From Micromonospora radicis (GTDB lineage Bacteria > Actinomycetota > Actinomycetes > Mycobacteriales > Micromonosporaceae), in NCBI RefSeq assembly GCF_003583405.1, contig NZ_QXEC01000015.1:1-64000 (forward strand): 64,000 nucleotides of DNA, read 5' to 3'. Under the pieces are notes generated by a model. That model made no database searches, had not been told where the DNA came from, and was given only the letters and a program-made list of their open reading frames with translations. This document shows positions 53,123 through 62,733 of the stretch, one piece after another. How positions within the stretch are numbered: the first letter of the stretch is position 1; every line of letters begins with the position of its first letter. A program made the translations under genes and the position numbers.

Positions 53123-54424
53123 ATGGCCACTTTCCCGCGCCACCGCCTCGCCGCGGTCGCCCTGGCCGCCGCGGGCGCGTTGCTCGTCAGCGGCTGCGGC
53201 AGCGACACCGGAGCCGAGGACGGCAAGATAACGCTCACCGTCGACGTCTTCGGACAGTTCGGCTACGAGCAGCTCTACCAGGAGTACATGGACGCCAACC
53301 CCGGCGTGAAGATCGTCGAACGGGGTACCGGCGGCAATCTCGACGAGTACTCGCCACGGCTGACCCAGTGGCTCGCCGCGGGCAAGGGCGCCGGTGACGT
53401 CGTCGCCATCGAAGAGGGCCTGATGGTCGAGTACAAGGCCAACCCGGACAACTTCGTGAACCTGCTCGACCACGGCGCCGCCGAGCTCAAGGGCAACTTC
53501 CTGGAGTGGAAGTGGAACCAGGGGCTGACCGCCGACGGCCAGAAGCTGATCGGGCTCGGCACCGACGTCGGCGGCATGGCGATCTGCTACCGCAGCGACC
53601 TGTTCGCCAAGGCCGGGCTGCCCACCGACCGCGAGGAGGTCTCCAAGCTCTGGCCGACCTGGGATGACTACATCACGGTCGGTGAGCGGTTCAAGGCGGC
53701 GAACACCGGGGCCTCGTTCCTGGACGCGGCCACCAACACGTTCAACACCATCGTGTTGCAGACCGCCGGCAACGCGCAGGGCTACCACTACTACGACACC
53801 AGCGAGAACCTCGTGGTGGACAGCAACCCGGCGGTCAAGCAGGCCTGGGACACCACCATGAAGATCATCAACGCCGGCCTCTCCGGCAAGTACGGCTCCT
53901 GGTCGGAGGAGTGGGTCTCGGCCTTCAAGCAGGCCAAGTTCGCCACCATCGCCTGCCCGGCCTGGATGACCGGGGTGATCGAGGGCTACGCCGGGCCGGA
54001 GGCCAAGGGCAAGTGGGACATCGCCCGGGTGCCCGGCGACGGCGGCAACTGGGGCGGCTCGCACCTGGCCGTACCGGCGCAGAGCAAGCACCAGGAGGAG
54101 GCGATCAAGCTGGCCAAGTTCCTGACCAGCCCGCAGGGCCAGATCGGCGCCTTCAAGACCAAGGGCCCGCTGCCGTCTTCGCCGCAGGCGCTGGAGGATC
54201 CGGCGATCGCCGAGGCCAGCAACGCGTACTTCTCGGACGCCCCGGTCGGGAAGATCTTCGGCGAGGGCGCGAAGACCCTGAAGCCGGTCTACATGGGCCC
54301 GAAGAACCAGGCGGTCCGCACCGAGGTCGAGAATGCCGTACGCACCGTCGAGCTGGGCCAGCGCAACCCGGACCAGGGCTGGCAGGACGCCGTGAACAAC
54401 GCCAAGAAGGCCGCCGCCAAGTAA
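53123..54424 (+). CDS. extracellular sugar-binding lipoprotein (ABC transporter, CebE-like)
   Basis: This 433-residue substrate-binding protein (family 1) has signal peptide and lipobox LLVSGCGSD with the lipidated Cys at about residue 24. ITLTVDVFGQFGYEQLYQEY and the signature WPTWDDYITVGERFKAANTG lead into the C-terminal lobe. From the operon it should bind a beta-glucoside or cello-oligosaccharide; the ligand is not provable from sequence. The ATG is used, with GAGAGGGG 13 bases upstream. It is first in a five-gene operon under two LacI operators. Confidence 0.92.
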   Translation: MATFPRHRLAAVALAAAGALLVSGCGSDTGAEDGKITLTVDVFGQFGYEQLYQEYMDANPGVKIVERGTGGNLDEYSPRLTQWLAAGKGAGDVVAIEEGLMVEYKANPDNFVNLLDHGAAELKGNFLEWKWNQGLTADGQKLIGLGTDVGGMAICYRSDLFAKAGLPTDREEVSKLWPTWDDYITVGERFKAANTGASFLDAATNTFNTIVLQTAGNAQGYHYYDTSENLVVDSNPAVKQAWDTTMKIINAGLSGKYGSWSEEWVSAFKQAKFATIACPAWMTGVIEGYAGPEAKGKWDIARVPGDGGNWGGSHLAVPAQSKHQEEAIKLAKFLTSPQGQIGAFKTKGPLPSSPQALEDPAIAEASNAYFSDAPVGKIFGEGAKTLKPVYMGPKNQAVRTEVENAVRTVELGQRNPDQGWQDAVNNAKKAAAK

Positions 54425-54541
54425 CCGGCCCGACGGCCTCCATCCCCGCCGCCGATCCAGACACCGCCGTCCGCGCAGCACGACTGCGCGGAGCGGCCTG
54501 GATCGGCGCGGGGCGGGGGCGTGGAAAGGAGTCAACGGGTC

Positions 54542-55549
54542 ATGGCGTTGCAGCTCGACGCGCGACCGCCGGTCACGCCGACACCGGGCCGGTCCCGCCC
54601 GTCCCGGGTCGGCCGGCTCAGCCGGATCGACGCGAAGTACTCGCCCTACCTCTACATCGCCCCGTTCTTCGTCATCTTCGCGATCTTTGGGGCCTGGCCG
54701 CTGGCGTACACCTTCTGGGTCTCACTGCACGACTGGGACCTGCTCGGCAGCGATCCCGACTTCATCGGCGCGGCCAACTACACCCAGCTGCTGGCCGACA
54801 GCGACTTCTGGCACTCGGTGGTCAACACCCTCGGCATCTTCGTGCTCAGTACGGTGCCGCAGCTGCTCCTGGCGCTCTGGCTGGCGAACCTGCTGAACCG
54901 GCAGCTGCGGATGCGGACCGGCTGGCGGATGGCGGTGCTGGTGCCGAACGTCACCTCCACCGCCGCCGTGGCGATCGTGTTCGGGGTGCTGTTCGGCCGA
55001 GAGTTCGGCATGATCAACTGGCTGCTCGACCTGGTCGGTATGGACGGGATCGAGTGGAAGGCCAACCGCTTCGCCTCCTGGGTGGCCATCTCGACGATGG
55101 TCGACTGGCGGTGGACCGGCTACAACGCCCTGATCTTCCTGGCCGCCATGCAGGCCATCCCGCGCGACCTGTACGAGGCGGCGGCCATCGACGGCGCGAA
55201 CCGGGCCCGGCAGTTCTGGTCGGTCACCGTGCCGCTGCTCAAGCCGACGATCATCTTCTGCGTCATCATCTCCACCATCGGCGGGCTGCAACTGTTCACC
55301 GAGCCCCGGCTGTTCCACTCCGGCACCAACCCGATCCGGGGCGGACCGCTGCGCGAGTCACAGACGATGACCATGTACATGTTCGAGAACGCCTTCGCGC
55401 CCTACTACAACTTCGGCTACGGCTCGGCGGTGGCCTGGCTGCTCTTCGCCCTGATCGCCATCGTCGCGGCGATCAACGTACTGATCATCCGCCGGCTCGG
55501 CGCCAGCGCCCGGCCACCAGAGGCCAGGCGGAAGGGAGGCTCCCGATGA
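54542..55549 (+). CDS. sugar ABC transporter permease (MalF-type)
   Basis: This 335-residue permease has six transmembrane helices and the EAA loop LYEAAAIDGANRARQFWSVTVPLL that contacts the shared MsiK-type ATPase. It imports the sugar delivered by the lipoprotein encoded upstream. No ATPase gene is in the operon, as in Streptomyces ceb clusters. The ATG of MALQLDAR follows AAGGAG by ten bases. The stop overlaps the ATG of a 27-codon mini-ORF. Confidence 0.92.
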   Translation: MALQLDARPPVTPTPGRSRPSRVGRLSRIDAKYSPYLYIAPFFVIFAIFGAWPLAYTFWVSLHDWDLLGSDPDFIGAANYTQLLADSDFWHSVVNTLGIFVLSTVPQLLLALWLANLLNRQLRMRTGWRMAVLVPNVTSTAAVAIVFGVLFGREFGMINWLLDLVGMDGIEWKANRFASWVAISTMVDWRWTGYNALIFLAAMQAIPRDLYEAAAIDGANRARQFWSVTVPLLKPTIIFCVIISTIGGLQLFTEPRLFHSGTNPIRGGPLRESQTMTMYMFENAFAPYYNFGYGSAVAWLLFALIAIVAAINVLIIRRLGASARPPEARRKGGSR

Positions 55550-55629
55550 GCGAGCGTGGCGAGCGAATCATCCGGCTCAGTGCGGTGGTGCCTCGGCGCG
55601 GCGCCGAGCGAAGCGAGGTGGCGCGATGA
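55546..55629 (+). CDS. 27-aa mini-ORF linking the two permease genes
   Basis: The ATG overlaps the stop of permease 1 (ATGA) and follows a strong AAGGGAGG ribosome site; the TGA overlaps the ATG of permease 2. The peptide begins MSERGERIIRLSAVVP and has no known domain. It may be a translational linker created when a short repeat landed between ribosome site and gene: 8-bp CGATGAGC flanks it on both sides, and the interior has a hairpin CTCGGCG-CGG-CGCCGAG. Confidence 0.45.
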   Translation: MSERGERIIRLSAVVPRRGAERSEVAR

Positions 55630-56459
55630 GCAAGCTGTGGCGGGCCAGCCCGCTGACGTACGGCGCGCTGATCGTCGCCGGAGCGCTGTCGCTCTTCCCG
55701 ATCTACTGGATGTTCGTGGTGGCCAGCCGGTCCAGCGACGTGATGGGGCAACTGCCGCCGCCGATGACGCCCGGCGGCAACCTCGGCGCCAACATCGCCC
55801 GACTCTTCGCCAACACCGACGCGTACTTCCTGACCGGCCTGATCAACTCGGCGATCGTGGCGGTCACGGTCACCGTCTCGGTGGTGTTCTTCTCCTCGCT
55901 GGCCGGCTTCGCCTTCGCCAAGCTGCGTTTCCGGGGCAGCAACGCGCTGCTGATGCTCATCATCGCCACGATGATGATCCCCACCCAGCTCGGCATCATC
56001 CCGCTGTACATGCTGATGACGAAGCTGAACCTCAACGACCGGCTGCCGGCGGTGATCATGCCCGCGCTGGTCACCGGCTTCGGCGTGTTCATGATGCGGC
56101 AGTACGCCCGCCAGGCGGTGAGCACCGAGCTGATCGAGGCGGCCCGGATGGACGGCTGCGGCACCGCGCGGATCTACTGGAACGTGGTGCTACCCGCGCT
56201 GCGGCCGGCCGCCGGGGTACTCGGCCTGCTCACCTTCATGACCACGTGGAACGACTTCCTGTGGCCGTACGCGGTCCTCAACGACCCGGAGAATCCCACC
56301 GTGCAGCTCTCCCTGCGGGCCCTGTCCGACGGCTACTACCAGGACATGTCCCAGGTGTTCACCGGTACGGCCATCGCCACGCTGCCGCTGTTGCTGGTGT
56401 TCGTACTGTTCGGACGGCAGATCATCGGCGGAATCATGGAAGGTGCGGTCAAGTCATGA
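55626..56459 (+). CDS. sugar ABC transporter permease (MalG-type)
   Basis: This 277-residue second permease of the importer has six helices and the EAA loop [22 protein letters not shown]; it is shorter at the N-terminus than permease 1, as usual. Its own ribosome site (CGAGG) is weak, so it probably depends on translation of the preceding mini-ORF. The stop overlaps another mini-ORF of ten codons. Confidence 0.92.
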   Translation: MSKLWRASPLTYGALIVAGALSLFPIYWMFVVASRSSDVMGQLPPPMTPGGNLGANIARLFANTDAYFLTGLINSAIVAVTVTVSVVFFSSLAGFAFAKLRFRGSNALLMLIIATMMIPTQLGIIPLYMLMTKLNLNDRLPAVIMPALVTGFGVFMMRQYARQAVSTELIEAARMDGCGTARIYWNVVLPALRPAAGVLGLLTFMTTWNDFLWPYAVLNDPENPTVQLSLRALSDGYYQDMSQVFTGTAIATLPLLLVFVLFGRQIIGGIMEGAVKS

Positions 56460-56484
56460 GCGAGCGAATCATCGGGGTGCCGGC

Positions 56485-56488
<4 letters not shown>
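56456..56488 (+). CDS. 10-aa mini-ORF between permease 2 and beta-glucosidase
   Basis: ATG overlaps the permease 2 stop and TGA overlaps the beta-glucosidase ATG. The peptide is [10 protein letters not shown], beginning like the other mini-ORF. The 11-mer ATGAGCGAGCG occurs at both its ends. Such a short frame is likely a coupling device or by-product of a repeat rather than a functional peptide. Confidence 0.35.
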
Positions 56489-57861
<1,373 letters not shown>

Positions 57862-57874
57862 CGAGGTGGTGGTA

Positions 57875-58888
57875 GTGCCGATGACGGGGGCGCAACGGCC
57901 CACACTGGAAGCGGTGGCGCGACGGGCCGGGGTGTCCCGGGCCACCGTCTCCCGGGTGGTGAACGGTTCGACCACGGTCGCCGAGCCGATCCGGGCGGCG
58001 GTCCGCGAGGCGGTGGCCGAGCTGGGGTACGTGCCGAACCTGGCCGCGCGCACCCTGGTCACCCAACGGACCGACTCGATCGCCCTGGTGATGCCGGAGG
58101 AGGCCACCCGGGTCTTCTCCGACGACCAGGTCTTCCCCGGCATCATCCGGGGCGCCGCACAGGAACTGGAGGCCGCCGACAAGCAGCTGGTGCTGATGCT
58201 GGCCGGCTCGCCGGCCGGGCACGAGCGGGTCGAGCGGTACACCACCGGCCGCCACGTCGACGGGGTGCTCTTCGCCTCGCTGCACGGCGCCGACCCGCTG
58301 CCCGCCAAGCTGGCCGCGTTGGGCATCCCGGTGGTGTGCAGCGGCCGACCGCTCGACGGCGCGGACGTGCCGTACGTCGACGTCGACCAGGTCGGCGGGG
58401 TCACCCGGGCGGTCCGGCACCTGATCGACGGCGGGCGCCGCCGGATCGCCACCATCGCCGGACCACAGGACATGGTCGCCGGGATCGAGCGGTTGGCCGG
58501 CTACCGGGAGACGGTGGCCGCCGCCGGGCTGCCGGAGTTGGTGGCGATCGGCGACTTCACCCGGGAGTCCGGCGCGGCGGCGATGCGTGAACTGCTCGCC
58601 GCCCATCCCGACCTGGACGCCGTCTTCGCCGCGTCGGACCTGATGGCGCACGCCGCCCTGCGTACGCTCCGCGAGGCGGGACGGCGGGTGCCGGCGGACG
58701 TCGCGGTGATCGGCTTCGACGACATCGAGACCGCCGCGTACACCGACCCGCCGCTGACCACCGTGCGGCAGCCGATAGTCGAGCTGGGCCGGCAGGGCAC
58801 CCGCCTGCTGCTGCGGCTGGCCGCCGGGGAGGACGTCGAGCCAGCGCTGATCCTGCCCACCGAGCTGATCATCCGCGAGTCCGCCTGA
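57875..58888 (+). CDS. LacI-family repressor (CebR-like)
   Basis: This protein of about 337 residues has an N-terminal HTH and hinge (PTLEAVARRAGVSRATVSRVVNGSTTVAEPIRAAV) and a periplasmic-binding-like core (GVLFASLHGADPLPA, AVIGFDDIETAAYTDPPLTTV). It probably represses the operon at the two GAGAGCGCTCTC palindromes and is released by a sugar. Several GTG codons and ATG 57881 compete as start; GTG 57875 has GAGG eight bases before it. Confidence 0.93.
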   Translation: MPMTGAQRPTLEAVARRAGVSRATVSRVVNGSTTVAEPIRAAVREAVAELGYVPNLAARTLVTQRTDSIALVMPEEATRVFSDDQVFPGIIRGAAQELEAADKQLVLMLAGSPAGHERVERYTTGRHVDGVLFASLHGADPLPAKLAALGIPVVCSGRPLDGADVPYVDVDQVGGVTRAVRHLIDGGRRRIATIAGPQDMVAGIERLAGYRETVAAAGLPELVAIGDFTRESGAAAMRELLAAHPDLDAVFAASDLMAHAALRTLREAGRRVPADVAVIGFDDIETAAYTDPPLTTVRQPIVELGRQGTRLLLRLAAGEDVEPALILPTELIIRESA

Positions 58889-58910
58889 GGGTGCCTGTCC
58901 AGCACCCGAG

Positions 58911-58956
58911 GGTGGGTGGATCTGTTGTCGTTGGGACGACAACAGATCCACCCACC
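58911..58956. terminator. 21-bp hairpin after LacI gene
   Basis: Arms 58911-58931 and 58936-58956 pair perfectly; the inner part reads GTTGTCGTTGGGACGACAAC, stem plus loop. It ends the sugar operon. The same inner sequence recurs in the hairpin at 60136, on the far side of the next gene. Confidence 0.78.
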
Positions 58957-58974
58957 GCACGGTTCAATCGATTC

Positions 58975-59928
58975 ATGCGGATGCCCCGAGATGACGCCGA
59001 CCCGTCGCAGTGGTTGCTGTTCGAGCAGGCGGCGATCGTCACCTGGGCGCAGGCCACCGCCGAACTGAGCCCGTCGCGGGTACGCCACCTGCTGGCCACC
59101 GCGCGATGGAGCCGGGTGTGCCGGGGCATCCTCCGGGCCGAACCGCCCGGCGGGCCGTACTCCCGGACACAGGCATGGTGGGTGGCGGTGCTCGCGGCCG
59201 GGGAGGGCGCGCTCCTCGCCGGGCTGGCGGCGGCGACAGCGGGCGGGCTGCGCGGCACCTATCGTTACGACACCGTCGACGTGCTGATCCCGCACGATCG
59301 GCAGCGCGCCGACCTGCTGCGCCGGCTACCACTCGGCCTGCCCGCGGTCCGGGTACGCCGGGCTCGGCACCTGCCCGACACCGACCGCCAGCGGGGCCGC
59401 CCCGACCGTACGTCGATGGCACGATCCCTGGTGGACGCGGCGCAGTGGGTGCGTACCGACGACGAGGCGCAACTGATCCTCGCGGCCGGCTGCCAACAGC
59501 GGCGGACGACCCCGGCGGAGATCGGGGCGGTGTTGGACAGGATGCCCCAGGCCCGCCGGGGCGCCCTGATCCGGGAGACGCTGCACGACATCGCGGGCGG
59601 CGCGGAGGCGCTCTCCGAGATCGACCTGGTCCGGTTGTGCCGTCGCCACGGGCTGCCGCCGCCGCAGGGACAACATCGGCGGCGGGACACCGACGGGCGG
59701 GTGCGTTACCTGGATGCCTACTGGCCGCGCTGGCGGCTGCATGTGGAGGTCGACGGCGGGCACCACATGGAAGCCCGGCACTGGGCCGCTGACCTGCACC
59801 GACAGAACAAGATCTGGATCGAGGGCGACCGCATCCTCCGCTTCACCGCGTTCGACGTCCGACACCGCCCGGCCGAGGTGGCAACCCAGCTCCGCGCGGC
59901 CCTGAAGGCCGCCGGCTGGCAGGGCTGA
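58975..59928 (+). CDS. DUF559 nuclease-like protein with AbiEi-type N-terminus
   Basis: In this 317-residue protein, the N-terminal part (LLATARWSRVCRGILRAEPPGGPYSRTQAWW) looks like the winged helix of AbiEi-type antitoxin/regulator proteins. The C-terminal 100 residues are a DUF559/Vsr-like PD-(D/E)xK fold: YLDAYWPRWRLHVEVDGGHH with Asp and Glu-x-Asp, followed by HRQNKIWIEGDRILRFTAFDV. DNA binding or cleavage is probable, the role unknown. There is no partner toxin gene next to it. ATG 58975 lies after the LacI terminator hairpin; the longer frame would run through that hairpin. Confidence 0.82.
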   Translation: MRMPRDDADPSQWLLFEQAAIVTWAQATAELSPSRVRHLLATARWSRVCRGILRAEPPGGPYSRTQAWWVAVLAAGEGALLAGLAAATAGGLRGTYRYDTVDVLIPHDRQRADLLRRLPLGLPAVRVRRARHLPDTDRQRGRPDRTSMARSLVDAAQWVRTDDEAQLILAAGCQQRRTTPAEIGAVLDRMPQARRGALIRETLHDIAGGAEALSEIDLVRLCRRHGLPPPQGQHRRRDTDGRVRYLDAYWPRWRLHVEVDGGHHMEARHWAADLHRQNKIWIEGDRILRFTAFDVRHRPAEVATQLRAALKAAGWQG

Positions 59929-60234
59929 GCTGGGGTACGCGCACGCCGCCCCCGGGGCGGCCAGGGATCCGGCTCGTCTCTGATGCCCGGCCCGCCGCCT
60001 CTCAGCGGTCGCCGTGCGACCGCCATCGCCCGCCTCACCCGGGCCCGTGCCTCTTTCCCCGCCACCACGCCCCAGCGACGCGCCACCGGAGGCCCGCTTC
60101 CCTGCGGGCCGCCGATTTGGCAAGGCCGCCGGGTGAGGTGGGGAGAGTTGTTGTCGCTGGGACGACAACAACTCTCCCCACCTTCCGCGATAACCAGAGG
60201 CGGAGCCGGCGGTGGACCGGCTAGCCTCCGCCGG
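59929..60234. other. 306-bp gap after DUF559 gene
   Basis: There is no gene. It holds a short GCCGCCC/GGGGCGGC hairpin at 59945-59961, a Pro/Arg-coding-like but unsupported frame, and the conserved 21-bp-stem hairpin at 60136-60183. Confidence 0.5.
60136..60183. terminator. 21-bp hairpin related to the one at 58911
   Basis: Arms 60136-60156 and 60163-60183 pair perfectly around CTGGGA. The inner stem and loop GTTGTCGCTGGGACGACAAC differ from the hairpin at 58911 by one base, while the outer stems diverge. It may be a terminator for the DUF559 gene and a member of a repeat family. Confidence 0.7.
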
Positions 60235-61155
60235 ATGCCTGAACCACAGTTCCTCCTGCGCCAGGCCCGCCCCGACGATGCCCCGGCGGTGGTGGCGCTG
60301 CGGCGACTCGTCTTCCCGTTCCTGCTGCGGGGCGTCGCGTCCACCCGGCAGTTGATCGCCACACCGCCGCCGGGTCTGCACTGGACCGGCTTCGTCGCCG
60401 AGGTCGACGGGCAGATCGTGGGCTGGGTGTGCGCGTCCCGCAACGAGCACACCGCCGAGGCGGTCGGCGAGGTGTCGCTGCTGCACGTACATCCCGACCA
60501 GCGGCGACGCGGGATCGGCGGCGCGCTGCTGGCCGAGGCGCTGACGCACCTCGCCCCGCTCGACCTGACCCGGCTGCACGGGCGTGCGCTGCCCGAGGCG
60601 CTGCCGTTCGCCCGTCGGCACGGCTTCGCCCCGAGCCGCCGGGAGCACTACTCGGCCCTGGACCTGCGCACGCTGCCACCGCTGCCGACGCCTCCCGACG
60701 GTGTGCGGCTGGTCCCGCTGGCGGGCGTCGACCCGCGCCACGTGCACCGGGTGGACGTACTGGCCAGTGCCGACGAGCCGGGCGACGTCGTGTCCGGCGC
60801 GATCGGCTACGCCGACTGGCTCGCCACCACCTGGGACAACGTCGGCCTGGACCGGGCCGCCAGCACCGGCGCCGAGGTCGACGGTGAGCTGGTCGCGATC
60901 AGCCTGGTGAAGCGGGACGGTACGCGGATGTGGTCCGACTACACCGGCACCGTGCCGCAGCACCGGGGACGCGGGCTGGCCCGGCTGGTCAAGCTGGCTG
61001 CGCTGCATCGCGCGGCGGAGGACGGCGTCACCACCGCGTACACCGGGAACGATGCGGCGAACGCGCCGATGCTGGCGGTCAACACCCGGCTCGGCTACCG
61101 ACAGGTCGCGACCCAGTGGTCCTGCGTCCGAGAGTTGCGCACAGCAGCCCGCTGA
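60235..61155 (+). CDS. double-GNAT acetyltransferase
   Basis: This 306-residue protein has two GNAT domains: LLHVHPDQRRRGIGGALLAEAL in the first and TGTVPQHRGRGLARLVKLAAL in the second, followed by NTRLGYRQVATQW. The second domain has the better acetyl-CoA loop. The acceptor is unknown. The ATG lies seven bases after TAGCCT with no ribosome site, so it is probably leaderless. It is convergent with the macro-domain gene, with a shared hairpin across both stops. Confidence 0.85.
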   Translation: MPEPQFLLRQARPDDAPAVVALRRLVFPFLLRGVASTRQLIATPPPGLHWTGFVAEVDGQIVGWVCASRNEHTAEAVGEVSLLHVHPDQRRRGIGGALLAEALTHLAPLDLTRLHGRALPEALPFARRHGFAPSRREHYSALDLRTLPPLPTPPDGVRLVPLAGVDPRHVHRVDVLASADEPGDVVSGAIGYADWLATTWDNVGLDRAASTGAEVDGELVAISLVKRDGTRMWSDYTGTVPQHRGRGLARLVKLAALHRAAEDGVTTAYTGNDAANAPMLAVNTRLGYRQVATQWSCVRELRTAAR

Positions 61156-61173
61156 CGCCCGCCCGGGGCGTCA
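61153..61173. terminator. bidirectional hairpin across two stop codons
   Basis: TGACGCCC pairs with GGGCGTCA around GCCCG. The left arm begins with the TGA of the GNAT gene and the right arm ends with the stop of the macro-domain gene on the other strand. Confidence 0.6.
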
Positions 61174-61686
61174 GCCGGTGGCGTGGACGCGCTCGGCGGT
61201 GGCGTACGTGTCGGCGCCGAACAGCACCAGCCGAGCCTCGGTGACGGTCGCCGGGGTGGCGGCGCGCAGCACGGCCAGCGCCTGCCGGACGGCATCGTCG
61301 ACCGGCCAGCCGTAGATCCCGGCGGAGATCAGCGGGAAGGCGACGGTGGCGGCACCCAGTTCGTCGGCGACGGCCAGGCTGTTGGCGTAGCAGTCGCGCA
61401 GCAGCGGTGCACGGTCCTCGGTGGCCGACCAGACCGGGCCGACGGTGTGCACCACCCAGCGGGCCGGCAGGTCACCGGCGGTAGTCGCCACCGCCTGCCC
61501 GGTCGGCAGACCCCGGCCGTACCGGGACGCCCGCAGCGCCCGGCATTCGGCGAGGATGGCCGGGCCGCCCCGGCGGTGGATCGCGCCGTCGACTCCCCCG
61601 CCGCCCAGCAGCGACGAGTTCGCGGCGTTCACCACCACGTCCACCCGCGCCGCGGTGATGTCCCCCTCGACCAGGGTGATGTCCAT
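61171..61686 (-). CDS. macro-domain protein (O-acetyl-ADP-ribose deacetylase type)
   Basis: This 171-residue MacroD-type macro domain starts ITLVEGDITAARVDVVVNAA and continues NSSLLGGGGVDGAIHRRGG, with GQAVATTAGDLPARWVVHTVG and AFPLISAGIYGWP. It binds ADP-ribose and in close relatives removes acetyl from O-acetyl-ADP-ribose or mono-ADP-ribose from proteins. The ATG was chosen to begin MDITLVEG; the frame upstream overlaps the EI24 gene. It starts one base after the EI24 stop. Confidence 0.92.
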   Translation of the reverse strand: MDITLVEGDITAARVDVVVNAANSSLLGGGGVDGAIHRRGGPAILAECRALRASRYGRGLPTGQAVATTAGDLPARWVVHTVGPVWSATEDRAPLLRDCYANSLAVADELGAATVAFPLISAGIYGWPVDDAVRQALAVLRAATPATVTEARLVLFGADTYATAERVHATG

Positions 61687-61687
61687 G

Positions 61688-62479
61688 TCACGCCGCCGTG
61701 ATGGGTTGGCCGAGGGAGCGGCGGGCCAGCAGCGCGGCACCGGCCACCGCCGCCGGCATCAGCAGGACGGCACCGAGCGGGATCAGGAAGCAGACGAAGA
61801 CGGCCACGCCGAAGCCGAGCGCGGTGGGCCGATCGGCCTTCAACACGGCCCGGCGGTCCCGCAATCCCTTGCCCCGACGGTAGAACGGCGCGCCGACCAG
61901 CTCCACGGCGAGCAGCCAGCCGCCGACGGCCGCACCGATCACCGGCACGACGGTCTGCCCGACGATCGGGATGAAGCCGGCCGCGAAGAGCGGAATGCCG
62001 ACCAGCACCGCCAGGGCCACCAGGCGGACCGAGTCGACGACGCTGCGGCGTAGCGAGGGCCAGAACGGCACCTCGACCGCGTCGGGCGCGCCGCCGTACC
62101 GCTGCTCCACCCGCTCGGAGATCTTCTCGTAGAAGGGGTCGCCGACGACCAGGGTGACGGCCGTGAAGGTGAGCACGGTGAGCAGGCCGCCGAGGCCGAG
62201 GAAGGCCAGCGCGGCGATCACCCGGACCGCGCCGCGGGTGGTCGCCGGCCAGTCGTCGGCGAAGGGTGTCACCGCGGCGGCCAGGTCACCGACGAAGAAG
62301 ACCAGGGTGGCGTACGCGGCGAGAAAGATCCCGCCGGAGATCAGCGCCGGCACCACGCCGAGCAGCATCAGGCCGGGATTGCGTACGTACAGACCGATGC
62401 CGCGCAGCAGCAACGCGGCACCACCGGCGAACCGCCGTGCGGCACTCGTGGCGGTGCCGGGGATCCCGGAAACGTTCAC
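61688..62479 (-). CDS. EI24-domain (CysZ-like) membrane protein
   Basis: This 263-residue integral membrane protein has several hydrophobic segments (LMLLGVVPALISGGIFLAAY, VIAALAFLGLGGLLTVLTFT, LVALAVLVGIPLFAAGFIPI, GVAVFVCFLIPLGAVLLMPA) and the family motif DPFYEKISERVE. EI24/CysZ proteins include a sulfate channel, but actinobacterial members are uncharacterised. The GTG is seven bases after TAGGCT, indicating a leaderless start. It is co-directional with the macro-domain gene. Confidence 0.87.
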   Translation of the reverse strand: MNVSGIPGTATSAARRFAGGAALLLRGIGLYVRNPGLMLLGVVPALISGGIFLAAYATLVFFVGDLAAAVTPFADDWPATTRGAVRVIAALAFLGLGGLLTVLTFTAVTLVVGDPFYEKISERVEQRYGGAPDAVEVPFWPSLRRSVVDSVRLVALAVLVGIPLFAAGFIPIVGQTVVPVIGAAVGGWLLAVELVGAPFYRRGKGLRDRRAVLKADRPTALGFGVAVFVCFLIPLGAVLLMPAAVAGAALLARRSLGQPITAA

Positions 62480-62523
62480 ACCGCCGAGCCTAGTGCGGCG
62501 CCCGCGACCGTCGGCGACCGTGG

Positions 62524-62550
62524 CGCGGTGCGGTGCGGTGCGGTGCGGTG
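62524..62550. repeat. pentanucleotide GCGGT repeat
   Basis: There are five tandem copies of GCGGT in the divergent region between the EI24 and ABC genes, followed by two GGTGCGGCCGGAACC-like copies. Simple-sequence slippage could change promoter spacing for either gene. Confidence 0.7.
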
Positions 62551-62733
62551 TCCCGATACGGCCGGAACCCGGTGCGGCCGGAACCGGTGCGGCCCGGGCC
62601 GGATCAACCGGTTGACGGATCCCTGGGGTCAACCGCAGCCGATGAAGATCACCAACAGCCGGTCGATTCGCCGTCGGCCCGGCGCCGCGACGCTGGCGGG
62701 GTACCCGAGAACGCGACGGCGAAAGGCGACGGC

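Noticed and set aside
58891-58974. Extending the DUF559 gene to the GTG at 58891
   Set aside because: The extension would translate straight through the 21-bp-stem hairpin that ends the sugar operon, so the ATG at 58975 is preferred.
62524-62550. CRISPR-like or iteron-like array
   Set aside because: The units are 5-bp simple repeats without spacers. The other tandem repeats of the window lie inside coding sequence. No CRISPR or origin features occur.
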